Origin: Cliona cf. orientalis
Lineage: Eukaryota > Porifera > Demospongiae > Clionaida > Clionaidae
Assembly: GCA_963930775.1 (NCBI GenBank)
Contig: OZ005696.1
Location: 6,758,001-6,822,000, forward strand
Length of the DNA: 64,000 bases
Direction: 5' to 3'
Of the stretch, positions 23,166 through 35,534 are shown piece by piece (position 1 is the first letter of the stretch; the number at the start of each line of letters is the position of its first letter). The notes under the pieces were generated by a model. It worked only from the letters and a program-made list of their open reading frames with translations. It did no database searches and was not told the DNA's origin. Position numbers and translations under genes: made by a program.

Positions 23166-23520
23166 TGTGCTTGAAGAATGTTCAATCTCAAATATATCAC
23201 TGAGTCAAGATAATTAATTATAATAATAATAATTAACATTGACAGACAAAATTTAGTAATTATTAATGGTAAATGAAGCAAAAGGAAATAATTGTAGTGT
23301 TTAAGAATAACAATTATAATGATATAATATTATGACATCAACAACATTATATTATTAATGTCAAAAACTACTCAGACAAAGAGCTCAAATATTATACTGA
23401 GAAATAGAGGAGGGATATTGATCTATAGCCTAAGATATAGAGGTATAGCTACTATCAAACAGATGAACTTATTTCATTATTATTTTTGTTGATTTTCCTG
23501 TACTGGCTGAATTCACAATA

Positions 23521-26500
23521 CTATACGCTTTCATCATCACTAGATTCTGCATGAAAAGGTAATGTCCTCATGCTTGGGCTGGTATACAGTATTGTGAGTC
23601 CCATTTTATCCAATTTCCTAGCTAATTCATCGGTCAAAACGAGACCATATTCAAATTCTCCCATTCGAAATGACTTGAGCTTCTTACAACCATGCTTTTG
23701 CCAGGTTTTATATAGACTATCAATATGGACGACATCCTCAATCTTCCATGTGACTGGGATGCAAAGAGAAAACAATTCGCAATTTTGTAGGGAGAAAAGA
23801 ACATCACCAAAGCGTTCTATATCATCGGAAGATTTGACAGATATGGCAGCTGTATGATACATATCATTATTCCATGTTATCGTGAACTCAGTTAGTGTCT
23901 CTGATCGCAGCGATAGTCTAAGAATGTTCGTGATATCATTAATATTCCATGGTTCTGGCTCCACTGATTGTAGGATTCCCCCTGGCAGTTTGATAACAAG
24001 TGACAAATTTGTCAACTGCTGGTGACGAAGTAGGTTTTGATAATCACGAAAAGGAAAACCCTGGAATATGGGTAGGAACAGCTCCTGCGTTTGAAATGAA
24101 GCATTGTCACATAAAGCTTGCACAGGAAAAGCCATCTCAGATGGCACTAATTGGCCATTTTCCCCTACATTCACAAGATTAGCATCAAAGTAGAATGTTC
24201 TGAGGGCAAGAGGTTGATGTGAACATAACCACTCACAAAAGTCTTCAGAAACCCTGCGAAACTTGTGGATAAAAAGCGATTTGTACTCCAGAGCTCCACT
24301 AGGTATTGAATTTCCATTGTCACTTATGGACAAGTCAGTGTGAGAGGCTTTACTTAGTCTATAATCCGGTGGAGATAAGTAGAGATGAACTTCTTGGGGC
24401 TGACTACAAGGTGTCTTCAAGAAAGTATCAATTAAACGTCGCAAGTGCGAGGAATACGGAGGTTGTTCATAGAGAGAAAGTTTCGAAAATTCTATCCTCT
24501 GCACAAAGCCAATCAGTGAAGAGTATAAACTAGATAAGGAACTAGCAGCTACTTCCAAGTCAGTGCCTAGACGAAAGCATATCTCAGTGAGTTGGCTATG
24601 AGAAGCTATAATATTAGCAATTGCTTCCAAATGATGGATACTCCTAGTATCTGATTCAATACTACTATTCCAGCAATGAACATCAAGCTTCCCTAAAGAT
24701 TGACATGGTTTGGTTGCAAATACTGAAAACAATGCCGTTCTATCACAATGATACCTCACTGGATCAGCAATGATTAATGAGGTGAGAGCAGGGCTGTTGA
24801 AACAACATTTTAATACCAGCTCATATTTTTTTTCAGTAGAAGTATCTGACGCATAATATATGTTGTCATCAATTTCCTTTTCCTGCTTCAAGGATAAACT
24901 AAGCGACTCCAACCTACTGAAAAACTGTGTCAGTAGCTGTGTCAAGCTTTCCTCACTCAACTTCCAGTGCATATCTTCATACTCATGCATAACGAGCTTC
25001 TTAGGATAGAAGTTGCATTCATTCATCATCAGTGCTATTGCATCTTCATCAGAAAGGCGGTAATGATTCTCCTTCGATATATAGTGAGAATAGCAGGTAT
25101 GAATATGTTGACCTTTTGTGGCCTCTTTATATAGGTCTCCATATTTTCGACCAAGCACATCACGGATGGGAAGAGCATAGTAAGACTCGTACTTTTCAGA
25201 ATTATCCCTGTAAAATTCTTTCTCCATATCATCATTAATATCTGGCTTTCTATGTGCAACAAGATAGTTAATGATATCATCGGGACAACTACGCTTCCCT
25301 GGAGGTGCATAACCACTCTCAAAATAATGTCGATCCCTGCCAGTAAAAAATGCGTAATGGCCAGAAAAACGATCACCACTGAAGATCAGTGCTGTCAAAA
25401 ATGTAAAATACTTTTCACGACTTGATGAAGAGAAAGTTTGGCAGTCATGCGAACGGGAGGTACTTCGTAGCACTTTCAGAGCATTGATCTCATTAAAATC
25501 ATAAGATCCAAGCCTCTCTTTCTGATTATTGAGCAGCTCATTCCAAAATATGTCAGAATCGATACCATTGAAAGCACAGGTCTGCTCCAGATGGCATATG
25601 GTAACAATCGGACAATAGAGTAGCAGTTCCTTTCGTTGAATAGGCGGAAGAATGCTCAACATCTCTGGTGAGTAACAATGAACTTCTTCAATCAGCTGGT
25701 TTAAGCAGAGATTGTAGAGAGAAGATATATGCTTAATGCTAGATGACGATACGCTCATGTGATCATCATCACTAATAGATGCTCCTGCACTGATTGTCGG
25801 TGATGGGATTGTTAAGCGCACAGATACATGGGAAAGTTCTAGTCCCATTTCATTATATAGTTCGTCAGTCAAAACAAAGCCATATTCATAACGTCCCATT
25901 TTGAATGCCTTCAACTTCCTGCAACCATGCTTTTGCCAGCTGTTGTACAGAGTAACAATGTAGCTAGCAGCATCCAATGCTTTCCACAGGAATGGGATAT
26001 TGAGAGAAAATATTTCGTAATTTCTCAAGGAAAAAAGAGCATCACCAAAGCGTTCCACATCACCTAATGACTCTGCTGCTATATAACTGTGGAGATAATC
26101 GCTTGATAATATCGTAATTTCAGTCAATGTTTCTGCTTGGTCCAACAAGATGCTCGTAACAAAATTGATACTCCATGATTTGGGTTTACATATTTTCTGG
26201 TATCCACAAAGCTGCCTCTCAGAAAGGTAAAGTGATAAGTTTGTCAGCCGCTGCCGATGCAAAACGTTTTGCAAAGAATCACTAGGGAAGTCATCGAATA
26301 CTGTTAGTGACAAATCCTGAGTTTGAAATAAAGTATTGTTACATAAAAGCTGTGTATGAAGCGATGTCTCGGGTGGTATAAAAGTGCCATATTTTCCAAA
26401 CCTCATAACTCTACTATCAAAGTGGAAGGCTTTGAGAATGAGAGGTTGATGTGAAAATAACCATTCACAAAAATCGACAGTAACCATGTCTCCACCACCA

Positions 26501-27969
26501 AAAAGAGATTTATGCTCCAGAGCTCCACTGGGAATTTTATTATCACCTACTGGCAAATCAATCGGGGAGCTTTTACCAAAAATAAGTTCAGATGGGCACA
26601 GATGGATTTCCTGAGGGTGACTGCATGGTGTCTTCAAGAAGGCATCAAGCACAAGTCGCAGATGTGAGGAAAAAGGAAGTTGACCATGAAGAGAGAGCTT
26701 TGAAAACTCAGGCCTTTGCACAAAGCTAGTCAACGAAGTGTACAAGCAAGAGAAGGAACTAGAAGATATGTCCAGATAAGAAGCTAGACGAAGACATATC
26801 TCAGTGAGTTGGCTATGAGAAGCTATAATGTTAGCATATGCTTCAAAATTACAGACTTTGTCTACATCACTCCAACAATCAATGTCAAGCATGTTTAGGG
26901 ATGGGCACGGTTTTTTTGGAAAAAATGCCGTTCTGTCATCCATTACTGGATCAGTAACTACTAATGAACTAAACTCAGGGCTGCAGAAGCAACACTTGAT
27001 TACCAGCTCCAAACCCTTTTTTGGATCACTAGAGGCTGTTTTGCTATATGCGTCATCACGGGTCTTTTTCTGCCTAAAGCGTAAACTAAGTGATTCCAAC
27101 CTACTGAAGAACTGTGTCAGCAACTGTGTCAGGCTCTCCTCACTCCACTTCCAGTGCATATCTTCATACTCGTGCAGGAAGAGCTTCTTAGGATAGAAAT
27201 TGCATTCATTCATCATCAGTGCCACTGCATCTTCATCAGAGAGGCGGTAGTGATTCTCCTTTGAAATGTAGTGTGAATAACGTAAGTGAACATGCTGACC
27301 TTTCGTAGCATGTTCATAAAACTCTCCATACTCCTGCCCAAACACATCACGGATGGGAATGGAGTCGCGAAACTTCAAGCTAATGTCTTCTTCAGAGCTT
27401 TCAGATTCTGTTTCTGAGCTGTGCGACTCAGAAGGTTGCTCCAGTTCTTCCAAATCTAAATGACGTTGTACATGTATGTTTGGTTTTCGATATGCAACAA
27501 GATGGTTCACAATATCCTCAGGACAACTACGCTGCAAACCACCGCTCATATAGTAACGTGGCTCACCTTCGTATAGAAATGTAAAATGGCCAGAGAAGCG
27601 GTCACCACTAAAGATTATTGCTGTCAGATATGTAAAATATCTTTCACGACTTGATAAAACTGAATCAAGATGAGGAGGTGGTGCTTTGAGTGTGTCAATT
27701 TCGTGCCTACACGTAATAGTTGTGTTTCTCTGACTCCTAAGAAGCTTATCCCAAAACATTTCAGAATCGATACCATTGAAAGCACAGGTGTGCTCCAGGT
27801 GACAGACTGTGATGATCGGACAAAGGAGAAGCAATTTCATTCGTTGAGGAGATGGAAGATGGCTCAACATCTCCGGTGAATAAAAATCTACCTCTTCAAT
27901 CAGCCTGACAAAGCAGAGGTCGCGGAGCGACGGTGTAGAGAAAGTGTATCTTCTATTCTGCTCTGCCAT
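23521..27969 (-). CDS. BC-box leucine-rich protein, fused double-unit form
   Basis: One uninterrupted frame of about 1482 residues from the ATG at 27969; the upstream open codons begin with TTG. It is two complete copies of the family unit joined in frame. Unit 1 (about 1-740) has the BC-box-like SLRDLCFVRL at 14-23. Unit 2 begins near residue 749 with SLYNLCLNQL, and each is followed by LP-rich, VCHLE/ICHLE and FWDKLL/FWNELL motifs. Each unit then has its own leucine-rich array ending in W..HGCxKLKxFxMGxxEYGxVLTDEL. The joint reads SISDDDHMSVSSSSIKHIS, where the Met lines up with the start of a single-unit gene, so fusion by loss of the first stop is likely. If the motif works, this would be a receptor with two Elongin-docking sites (inference). 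Confidence 0.7.
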   Translation of the reverse strand: MAEQNRRYTFSTPSLRDLCFVRLIEEVDFYSPEMLSHLPSPQRMKLLLLCPIITVCHLEHTCAFNGIDSEMFWDKLLRSQRNTTITCRHEIDTLKAPPPHLDSVLSSRERYFTYLTAIIFSGDRFSGHFTFLYEGEPRYYMSGGLQRSCPEDIVNHLVAYRKPNIHVQRHLDLEELEQPSESHSSETESESSEEDISLKFRDSIPIRDVFGQEYGEFYEHATKGQHVHLRYSHYISKENHYRLSDEDAVALMMNECNFYPKKLFLHEYEDMHWKWSEESLTQLLTQFFSRLESLSLRFRQKKTRDDAYSKTASSDPKKGLELVIKCCFCSPEFSSLVVTDPVMDDRTAFFPKKPCPSLNMLDIDCWSDVDKVCNFEAYANIIASHSQLTEICLRLASYLDISSSSFSCLYTSLTSFVQRPEFSKLSLHGQLPFSSHLRLVLDAFLKTPCSHPQEIHLCPSELIFGKSSPIDLPVGDNKIPSGALEHKSLFGGGDMVTVDFCEWLFSHQPLILKAFHFDSRVMRFGKYGTFIPPETSLHTQLLCNNTLFQTQDLSLTVFDDFPSDSLQNVLHRQRLTNLSLYLSERQLCGYQKICKPKSWSINFVTSILLDQAETLTEITILSSDYLHSYIAAESLGDVERFGDALFSLRNYEIFSLNIPFLWKALDAASYIVTLYNSWQKHGCRKLKAFKMGRYEYGFVLTDELYNEMGLELSHVSVRLTIPSPTISAGASISDDDHMSVSSSSIKHISSLYNLCLNQLIEEVHCYSPEMLSILPPIQRKELLLYCPIVTICHLEQTCAFNGIDSDIFWNELLNNQKERLGSYDFNEINALKVLRSTSRSHDCQTFSSSSREKYFTFLTALIFSGDRFSGHYAFFTGRDRHYFESGYAPPGKRSCPDDIINYLVAHRKPDINDDMEKEFYRDNSEKYESYYALPIRDVLGRKYGDLYKEATKGQHIHTCYSHYISKENHYRLSDEDAIALMMNECNFYPKKLVMHEYEDMHWKLSEESLTQLLTQFFSRLESLSLSLKQEKEIDDNIYYASDTSTEKKYELVLKCCFNSPALTSLIIADPVRYHCDRTALFSVFATKPCQSLGKLDVHCWNSSIESDTRSIHHLEAIANIIASHSQLTEICFRLGTDLEVAASSLSSLYSSLIGFVQRIEFSKLSLYEQPPYSSHLRRLIDTFLKTPCSQPQEVHLYLSPPDYRLSKASHTDLSISDNGNSIPSGALEYKSLFIHKFRRVSEDFCEWLCSHQPLALRTFYFDANLVNVGENGQLVPSEMAFPVQALCDNASFQTQELFLPIFQGFPFRDYQNLLRHQQLTNLSLVIKLPGGILQSVEPEPWNINDITNILRLSLRSETLTEFTITWNNDMYHTAAISVKSSDDIERFGDVLFSLQNCELFSLCIPVTWKIEDVVHIDSLYKTWQKHGCKKLKSFRMGEFEYGLVLTDELARKLDKMGLTILYTSPSMRTLPFHAESSDDESV

Positions 27970-28979
27970 AATCCGCTTGCTTGAATTGCCACTATATGCA
28001 GTACTCAACGTATGATTTAACGGAACGTTGATCTATAGGAATAATATATAATAATTTGTGTTGAGTAGCTGTTTTTGTATAAGCAACCCTATCATGTTTA
28101 ATTGGTACCAGGCATGCTACATGAAATTTGGTTATTTATAGTTCTGTACCAACTTTGTAGCTAAATTAATTTGTACTTCAGTACGAGCCTCAAAGATAGG
28201 AAATTATATGTATTAAGCATTGCATTAGCATATAGAGCAAAAAGTATTCTGGGACACTACTCCAATATTATGTATACCCCTCAACCCAAAATACTCACGG
28301 GGAGTAACAAAGAACTACGCACAAGAGCTAGATGATCAGTTCTCAAATACCATTCAGACAGCAAGTTACTGATGATAACAGTGATTCACTTGAAGATCTG
28401 GACTATAAGAACCCTTGCTAATGCAGTTACTCCTGTGTGCAGCACTTAATTGTATGGGACTGGAGTTAGCTCACAGATATAGTTGTATGATGCACATATC
28501 TCTCTTAAAGTACATTAATTTACATAATTAATATTATCACAATCAAATGACAAGTATAATGATATCATACAACGCATTACTGTAACATAAATACTACAGA
28601 CAGAGTTCTTTGAAGATCTAATGACCACGAATGATACTTTCTTGCAAGAAATAAAAAAAAACTTCAAGACTAAAATCGGTGATGCTTGTCTTGATTCACA
28701 CCTAACACCTTACAATACTAAGGAGGTTACTCATCATTACCTCATAGCCACAGAATAATAAAATTAATTACTATATACTAAGCATTTAACTATATCCAGA
28801 TTCTACCGTGCATAAGCATAATACATAAGAAATATGACATTTAATTTACAAGAAGTTACAAGTAAGAGTATGGGTTAGATATTACATAAGCACATGCACA
28901 GGGGTTAGGGCATGTACTGCTGACAATACAGGTCGGATTAGAATCACTTTGTCAACTACTCTCTTGGATTTCAACAGAA

Positions 28980-29112
28980 TGGCAGAGAGGGAGTCGGTTG
29001 GCAAAGGCTCAGGGAACTTTGTTGGTACAGTGGTGTGTGTGGAGGATTTAAACTCGACTATCAATGCCTTGGTGACAAAAATAATGGCCCAAGGATTCTC
29101 TGCACCACCTGG
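28980..29112 (+). other. Exon-like ORF conserved in both duplication copies
   Basis: It starts ATGGCAGAGAG, stays open through VVCVEDLNSTINALVTK and meets a GTAGGT donor after SAPPG. The copy at about 41125-41251 keeps most of the sequence and the donor but has a 4-bp deletion near the start that breaks the frame. No downstream exon could be identified. I do not recognise it; it may be a dying first exon. Confidence 0.3.
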
Positions 29113-32100
29113 TAGGTGAATAAACTATTGCTTTTTACAAGCAGTAATTCACTCCAGGATGAATCCTACTGGAGTGGACATGCTGCATCATAAATAATTC
29201 GATATTAGCTAATATCTGCAAATCTCCTGCTCCCTGTCTATTAGATATTGGCACAATGCCATCACCCATGATCATCCTTGGCTGGACTGCAAACCAGTCC
29301 GTAGTTGAGCTCCACTGGGGGTAGTCAAAAATTGAGCAAGAGTGCCACGTTGGAGTCTGGGGAGCATCCAAACACCCCTAGGACATGGTGCAAATCCCAC
29401 CCAGGGGATAACTGCTTCTTCCTCTGGGCCATTGGGAGAATTACTAGTGGTGATGAAAATCATCTGTGCAGGGTGAGCCTTCACGAAAGTCATGATTTCT
29501 TTGAAAGCACAAAGGCATGGGGCTGGTACCCCAAATTACATGCAGTCAGTCAGTTGCATAATAGGCTCTAGCCACCTTCGGAGAGTGAAACTATCACAGA
29601 CTGCTACTAGTCCAATGATGTTGATACTCCAGTCTACCATACCATGATCATCATGACCCTTTCTACTATCTATGATGAGTTCAAGTACCTGTAGCCAGGC
29701 CCTGAGGGGTTATAGCCTCCATACAGTCACCTTCATGTTTAGGCATAAATCAACGGCTCAGGGAAGTAGTGATGTTGATTATGGACCTGAGCCTTGCCAG
29801 AGTGGCCAGCACTCACCTTTCCAGTTTCATGCCGGATCAAGTGGCAAGAACGGCACCGTGAAAATTTTTAATCATAGATACCGGTGACCTCAAACCCTGT
29901 ACGCGAAAATCTGGGTGCCGTTTATGCTTGACCCTTCATGCCTATGCCTACACTGTAGAGGTCATCTCTTAGTGCCCGAGTTGTCATTCACAAGGGGTGG
30001 TCAATTTAACTCTCTCGAACTCCTCACGGAAATGATCATCCCACAAACATATTATAATAATTATACACTTCCTGTCTCGTGTATTCGGGACTCGCTCAGG
30101 CTTGCCCCGAATTATAGTGACTTACCTGGATTATACAGGTCTCAGCGGGAGAAATTAATGGCTTTGTCAGGCTCCTGCACACACCCTTTAGCTTAAGTTG
30201 GCTCCATCACAGCCGGGCAGCATCAAACCCATTTGGGAGTGCCATGGGGGATAGCAGCAGGTTCAGTTGCATTGGTAATCCTATGGCCAATGCTGAGCTG
30301 GGTCACTAAATGGAGGGCAATCTATGTCGGTGGTCACCGCAGATGCCGTCGCCAGTTTCTTTAATATGCTGACTGCAGCATGCAGATCTATCCCCACAAG
30401 CCTCGATCGATCCTCGTAAGGCACAATGTAGACAATCACAACTATAATATTATATTATTACATGTACATGTAATTGGGTTGGATGTTGAAGGTGCTAGAG
30501 CGTACCCCGCACCATGAGTAGAGAGTTGCTGACAGTGGGTGAGTCTTAATAATGCACACCAAATAATGGTAGTGGCCCGGTGGCACCATTTGAAAAATAA
30601 TTAGTAGCCATGGTCAAACAATAAAAATAGTATGGCCATCAAATTTTCCAGGAAATGAGATAGAACACTAAGGCGCATGCTCTGAGGGTTAAAGAAGCAC
30701 TATTGCACAAAAACCTCATGGAGTAACCACAATAATGTGATTATACACAATTACATGCAGCATGTGAAGCTGTATTACTTCACATGTGTGTAATTATTGC
30801 TGTTGTGTAATATGATATGTATTGCGATGTCACTTCCTTTATGCAGTATAATTATATGAACACTCGACCATATCCCCAGTAGCTGCATAGTGCAATGGTG
30901 CGTTTGGTAAAAGGTCATCAATAGAATGTGTATACATCAATGCCAGCACCAGAAATCATGGAGATGGAGCCTAAGACCAACTCTCGATAGTGATAAATTT
31001 TGATGCTACAATCACAGACAAACACGATAGCGCAGTATACCTCCAGAACTTCAGGTTGGTTGCACTGCAGTCTCACTCAGGCCAGCCCCTTCACATGATC
31101 ACAATGATGCATGCTATATATAGCGCAAGTTATTTACCCATGGCATTAGGTAAACCAAGAAAACACGTGAAGTTCAACCAGCGGTACTTCTCAGAGAAAG
31201 TAACACTCAGTTTGTAATGTATTCGCTGGATACACGCGTAAGATACTCTATATATTTAGTGATTTTCAAGTCCCAGAAAGAATCCAGCGAGGCCCTAAAT
31301 TTTCTCATGATTATCTCATAGGGTTACACCATAATTTCGTCATAATTTCATCATAGATTACACTATAATTACCTTATTGTATGCAGTATATATTATTGTG
31401 CGTATACCCGTCGATGTTTTATTATTTTAATCACTTATGTGTAATACAAGGTCTAATTAACGCAACAACATTTGTGTTCTAGAACTTCTCATAATACATC
31501 TTATTGCAACAAAATTTGCGTTCTAGGACTTCTCATAATACATTTTAATGTAGAGTGTGAGGATCTTTACCAGAAAATTATGCTAAAATTGAAATCATAT
31601 AGCTTGTGTTCTATTAGCATAAACACGGTATACGCCAGATGCACACAGGAAAGATAATAAGCATAGTCGATAGTTTGCTATGGCCAGTGATGAATCGATT
31701 GAATTTATTGGACCTACAGTTCAAGTGGCTATCACTGTCCATCTTCATTCCATCAAGGTCTTGTTGAAATGTATAGAAGGCAGAGATGGTCACAGCAAAT
31801 GTTCAGAGAATATTTTATCTGAACTAAGAGTTATCAATGAAAACCACACAAATAGACTACAAATCTTGAAAACGCCCTAACAGCACTTTTTCAACATATA
31901 AGTGAGGTATTATGTAGCTGCTGGCGCAGCATTAGACAGAAGAACTCACACACAGAATACCTATTATTACCCAGCGCGCATACGCAAGGGATAAAGCAAT
32001 CGGTTTGTCTGTTGGTCGTTGTCATCGGCACGAAAATTGCCAGATCTTGCATTCTAGGCATCTGTGCGTGCTACATGTATAATATATAAACACAACTATT

Positions 32101-33616
32101 TGGTAAATATCGGTGAAAAACTGGTTTGTATGCACTTTGAATTGCTCAAAAAGGCTTACTAGTGCTACAAATAGTGCATTAAATTTTTTTGTTCAGCATG
32201 CCTGACCACACCCACTCTTTTAGCATAATAGTATGCTGATGCGACTGTGCATGCTCAAGCTCAGTGTTGGAAAGTCAAGTCATGAAACAGTTATGCCGCC
32301 GAGTATTGCAGAGCGCACGGGGTACATGTACATGTATGTGCTCTACAGAGCTCTAGTTGTAACAGCCACACATGCACAGAGGGTTAAACATTGCTCAGGT
32401 CACGACAGGTTCATAATTATAACGAAATGTCTGGGACAATCCTATCATGGTCGTAATTGCGTCCTGGATTACCTTATTTAGTACCAATGTCCCAAAATAT
32501 AGCTCAATTACATAAATGGGGGTGTGGCACAGGCATAAACCAGTACTATCAGGGGGGTGTCCAGAGTTTGAAGAAGGGCCATACTGACCCAATCATGTTC
32601 GAAGCGAGTGTGCAAAAGTTTAGACAAGCCCTCAAAATGTTTATAATATGCCTCGTTTATACATTCTTGAAGATAGCTTGATGACAAAGAAGGCTGTTTT
32701 AGGTCAATAGTAGCAATGAGAAACTACCATTTAGACGATAAAAATTCGAGGTCAGTTGTTACCCCATGCGCAGGCACAAGGGGTAAAGCAATCAATTTGC
32801 CTGTCTATTGAAATTACTGATACCCGCGACCAGGATCAAAACTAATTTTGATCAGGCCTATTGTGGGCCTTGATCGCTTGAGAAATCTCCATGTCTCCCA
32901 TGATCACTTGATTTTCACTAAACTTGATGGCTTGATCGAGCCAGAAATTGCCATTGATTTCTTATAGCTTACAGAGGTAAACACCCACTTCTATAGCATA
33001 TGGAGGTGCATGAGCGGGATCAAAATGCCCAGGTAGGTATAGTAGTGACCACTCCTTGCAGTAGTAGGTGTGGTCACCCAAAAGTGAATCATGGTTGAAT
33101 TTTTTTACATATCGTATAGCAGGAAACTTTTGAGGGAGACAACGTTCATAAACTATACGGTTTGAAATTTGGGCATGCCCCACCCACCTATTCAACTGGA
33201 TTCCGTAACTTTTCTCCACGAAATTCTCACTTCCCAACTGATTCACGAAGGTTTTCTCGCTCGAATGTTTCCTGCTATACGATATGCCTCAACTGTGCCA
33301 GACTCTCTTCTCACAAAGGAAGGCCTAGGGGCCTGGTTAAGACATGATGTGTATACCAGTGTACGTAGATTTATAACTACATTCCTCTCCCACTGCCCTT
33401 TTTTCTCCTGTATTCGCTAAGCGGATAACTTCGAAGGGTGTGGCATGTAAATTCACACTGAGACTACCAGGGACATAAATCGTCACAAACACTTTAATAT
33501 TACAAATTAGCGCTAGCAACGCACTACCAAACCTTCGCTAGTTAATTTTAGTCTTACTATGACTTACATGAGTGCCAGTGATCAGTAGTAGATTTGGGTT
33601 GACGCTCTGGAGATAC
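29113..33616. other. Gene-poor, repeat-derived stretch
   Basis: No intact gene is visible. On the minus strand, 29135-29700 has broken open stretches (for example EIMTFVKAHPAQMIFI) that look like an old protein-coding relic. 30860-31300 is a repeat also found at 43735-44200. 31920-32060 is related in inverted orientation to 49190-49320. 32370-32480 and 33190-33550 match copy B of the segmental duplication. A short open frame at 31680-31880 (+) is unrecognised and has no supporting signals. Confidence 0.5.
30860..31300. repeat. Dispersed repeat, also at 43.7-44.2 kb
   Basis: It matches 43735-44200 in the same orientation over several hundred bases, including TAAAAGGTC, CCAGAAATCATGGAGATGG, AAAACACGTGAAGTTCAACC and GGATACACGCGTAAGATACT. 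The second copy lies outside the segmental duplication, inside a transporter intron, so it spread independently. Confidence 0.7.
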
Positions 33617-33637
33617 GGGGGGGGGGGGGGGGGGGGG
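33617..33637 (+). repeat. Poly-G tract, 21 bp
   Basis: A run of 21 G after GAGATAC. The corresponding place in duplication copy B (near 42100) has only 5 G, so the tract expanded after duplication or is a sequencing artefact. Confidence 0.8.
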
Positions 33638-34152
33638 TCGTGACCACACAAATGAAGCCTCGCCCTTTGAGGTATGTCCAACAATGCGCATGCGCATTGT
33701 GAACTCGCGATCGGTACCGGTTGGGTATGGCGCCATAATTATTCAAGTTGGATCATGGAATATTTTATACTTCGAGGCTTAAAATTGGTTCTGTATTAAA
33801 TTTATAATACAGTCTGTGAGACTTATAATCACTCACAACAAACTCTTTTTTAGCTCAGCAAGATTCTTATTCAGTTAACAAAGTTAGTCCAGTAGCAAGA
33901 GCGAGAGAAGTATTCAAGAAATAAATCCAGGATCAGAACCTCCTAACATTTATGCTGCTGATCCTATAACATAATTTGTTTGTATTTTACAAGCCAGAGA
34001 ATAATGGGTGGCAAACGGAGAATAATATTGCTTTCAATAACAATAAGTGAAAGAATACTATTATTATTGAAGATAGGGTATCCAACGAAAAAATCAAACT
34101 TTCCAAAAACCGGCCCCTCATTTTGCGGCATTTAGCTAGCCTACTGGGACGG

Positions 34153-35026
34153 TGTCATAGGTGGAGATGACTCCCCCTCAAAATGACTCCCCAGTCATTC
34201 TAGCCTAGGCTCAAATGACCCCCCTTCATTCTAGCCTAGGTGGAAATGAATCCCCAGTCATTTCCACCTAAGGAATAAATGACTCCCCCAGGATAAAATG
34301 ACTCCCCTACATTTTTCTCATAATAACAATAATAATGATCACTGATGCATGTAATAACAATGAGCATATACCTAGCTACAATAGTTATTATTTTTATTCA
34401 TTGTTCTCCTGTGCACAGTCTGTACAAAACCAGTCACCCTGCGGTACATCTTCCATGTTCACACATGAAAGGTGAAACCAATGGTCGCAACCATCACAAG
34501 CCACCATGTCATCAAAAGTGTCTGGGTGCCCACAAGTGCAATGGATTTCAATCAGGATATTCTGCTGCTTGGCTCAACACACAGTTTTCTCTGGCGGAGC
34601 AAGTGGAAAAGGAGTAAGCTTAGCTGCATGGTATGCTGCCGCAATGCACAATGGCCCACAGTTGAAGGAACGTGGTGACTGCTGCTGTAGAGCAGCAACA
34701 GAAACCAGCAATCCATCGGAATCAGCCAGTGGGCCATACATCTGAGTAGCTAGAGGTCGACAGCTCTTGAGTAGTCAAGGTTCAAGAGGTCTTTGACCTC
34801 TACATAACTGAACTTTTTGAAGTTGAACATCACAAAATTAATGTCAGGCTCTGAAAATTTCAATAACCTATGCATCATTCATGGCTAGTGGGCCTCTAGA
34901 GCAGCTGCAGAGATGATACATTATGAAATGTGGGGGAGTCATTTCCTCCTGGGTGGAGTCATTTCAGCCTTAGGCTAGAATGACTGGGGAGTCATTCTAG
35001 CCTGGGAGTCATTCTAGCCTGTGACA
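34153..35026 (-). mobile_element. Ginger-like DNA transposon remnant with Ulp1 and PHD pieces
   Basis: The ends are inverted: TGTCATAGG at the left and, in reverse complement, TGTCACAGG at the right. Each is followed by repeated AAATGACTCCCC/GAATGACTCCCC subterminal motifs. It is flanked by a 6-bp direct repeat, GGACGG (34147-34152 and 35027-35032), which is a target-site duplication. The 874-bp element carries a protease/PHD coding remnant on the minus strand. Termini beginning TGTNR together with Ulp1 and PHD domains are what is known of Ginger-type transposons; membership is inferred. It is absent from duplication copy B, so it inserted into copy A after the duplication or was lost from B. 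Confidence 0.7.
34394..34741 (-). pseudogene. Ulp1-like protease/PHD-finger transposon gene, broken
   Basis: Reading from 34741 downward, the frame gives ALQQQSPRSFNCGPLCIAAA followed by YHAA. This is like the QQQ...CG segment that holds the catalytic Cys of Ulp1/SENP-type (C48) proteases. After an in-frame TGA comes a complete C4HC3 PHD finger: CTCGHP, CDGCDHWFHLSC, VPQGDWFCTDC, then TAA at 34396-34394. The protease His and Asp regions are missing and the stop separates the two domains, so the gene is internally deleted and dead. The PHD in the element at 56.7-58.45 kb has the same VPxGDWFCxxC ending. Confidence 0.7.
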
Positions 35027-35036
35027 GGACGGTCCC

Positions 35037-35534
35037 TAAATCTCGAAAGATACTGTGCAAAATTACTCGTACGTGGAGATACAAAAGTTTTGCGTTTTTT
35101 GGCGAAATTGTCGCGCCAGATGGTTAATATGCTCCAACCTGTGATTTATCGTGGCTGCCTTACCAAATTGATCGTCCTCATCCAGTGACAGCATGAGGAA
35201 GCGTTTACTATACTGTATAACGATGGTACCCCACGTTTTGGCGAATTTTGCCAAAATTTGGAGAATAATTAAAGTCTCTATATCTCGGCAAATGAATTAA
35301 CATGGGGGCGTGACCTGGAGTGAGAATTAGTGTTCGTCCAAGAACATCTTCGTCCTACCAGAGTTTTGAGAAGTTTTGAAAAACTTCATTTTTTTGTGTG
35401 GAAACCCTATTGAAGAAATCAATTTGATAGAAAATGATCAAGACGAATAATATACTATTCCAGCTACATGTGTGACATTACACAAAAATTGTCAAGCATA
35501 ACAGCTAATACATCTATATCAATAAGAATAATTA
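35037..35534. other. Spacer
   Basis: Continuation of duplication copy A between the transposon and the transporter exon fragment. No gene was seen. Confidence 0.4.

Noticed and set aside
29135-29700. Possible phospholipase C X-domain-like relic on the minus strand (EIMTFVKAHPAQMIFI)
   Set aside because: The resemblance is short and from memory, frames are broken, and no catalytic His motif could be identified.
31680-31880. 66-codon open frame starting MASDESIEFIG
   Set aside because: No homologous copy, splice signals or known motif; too short to support as a gene.
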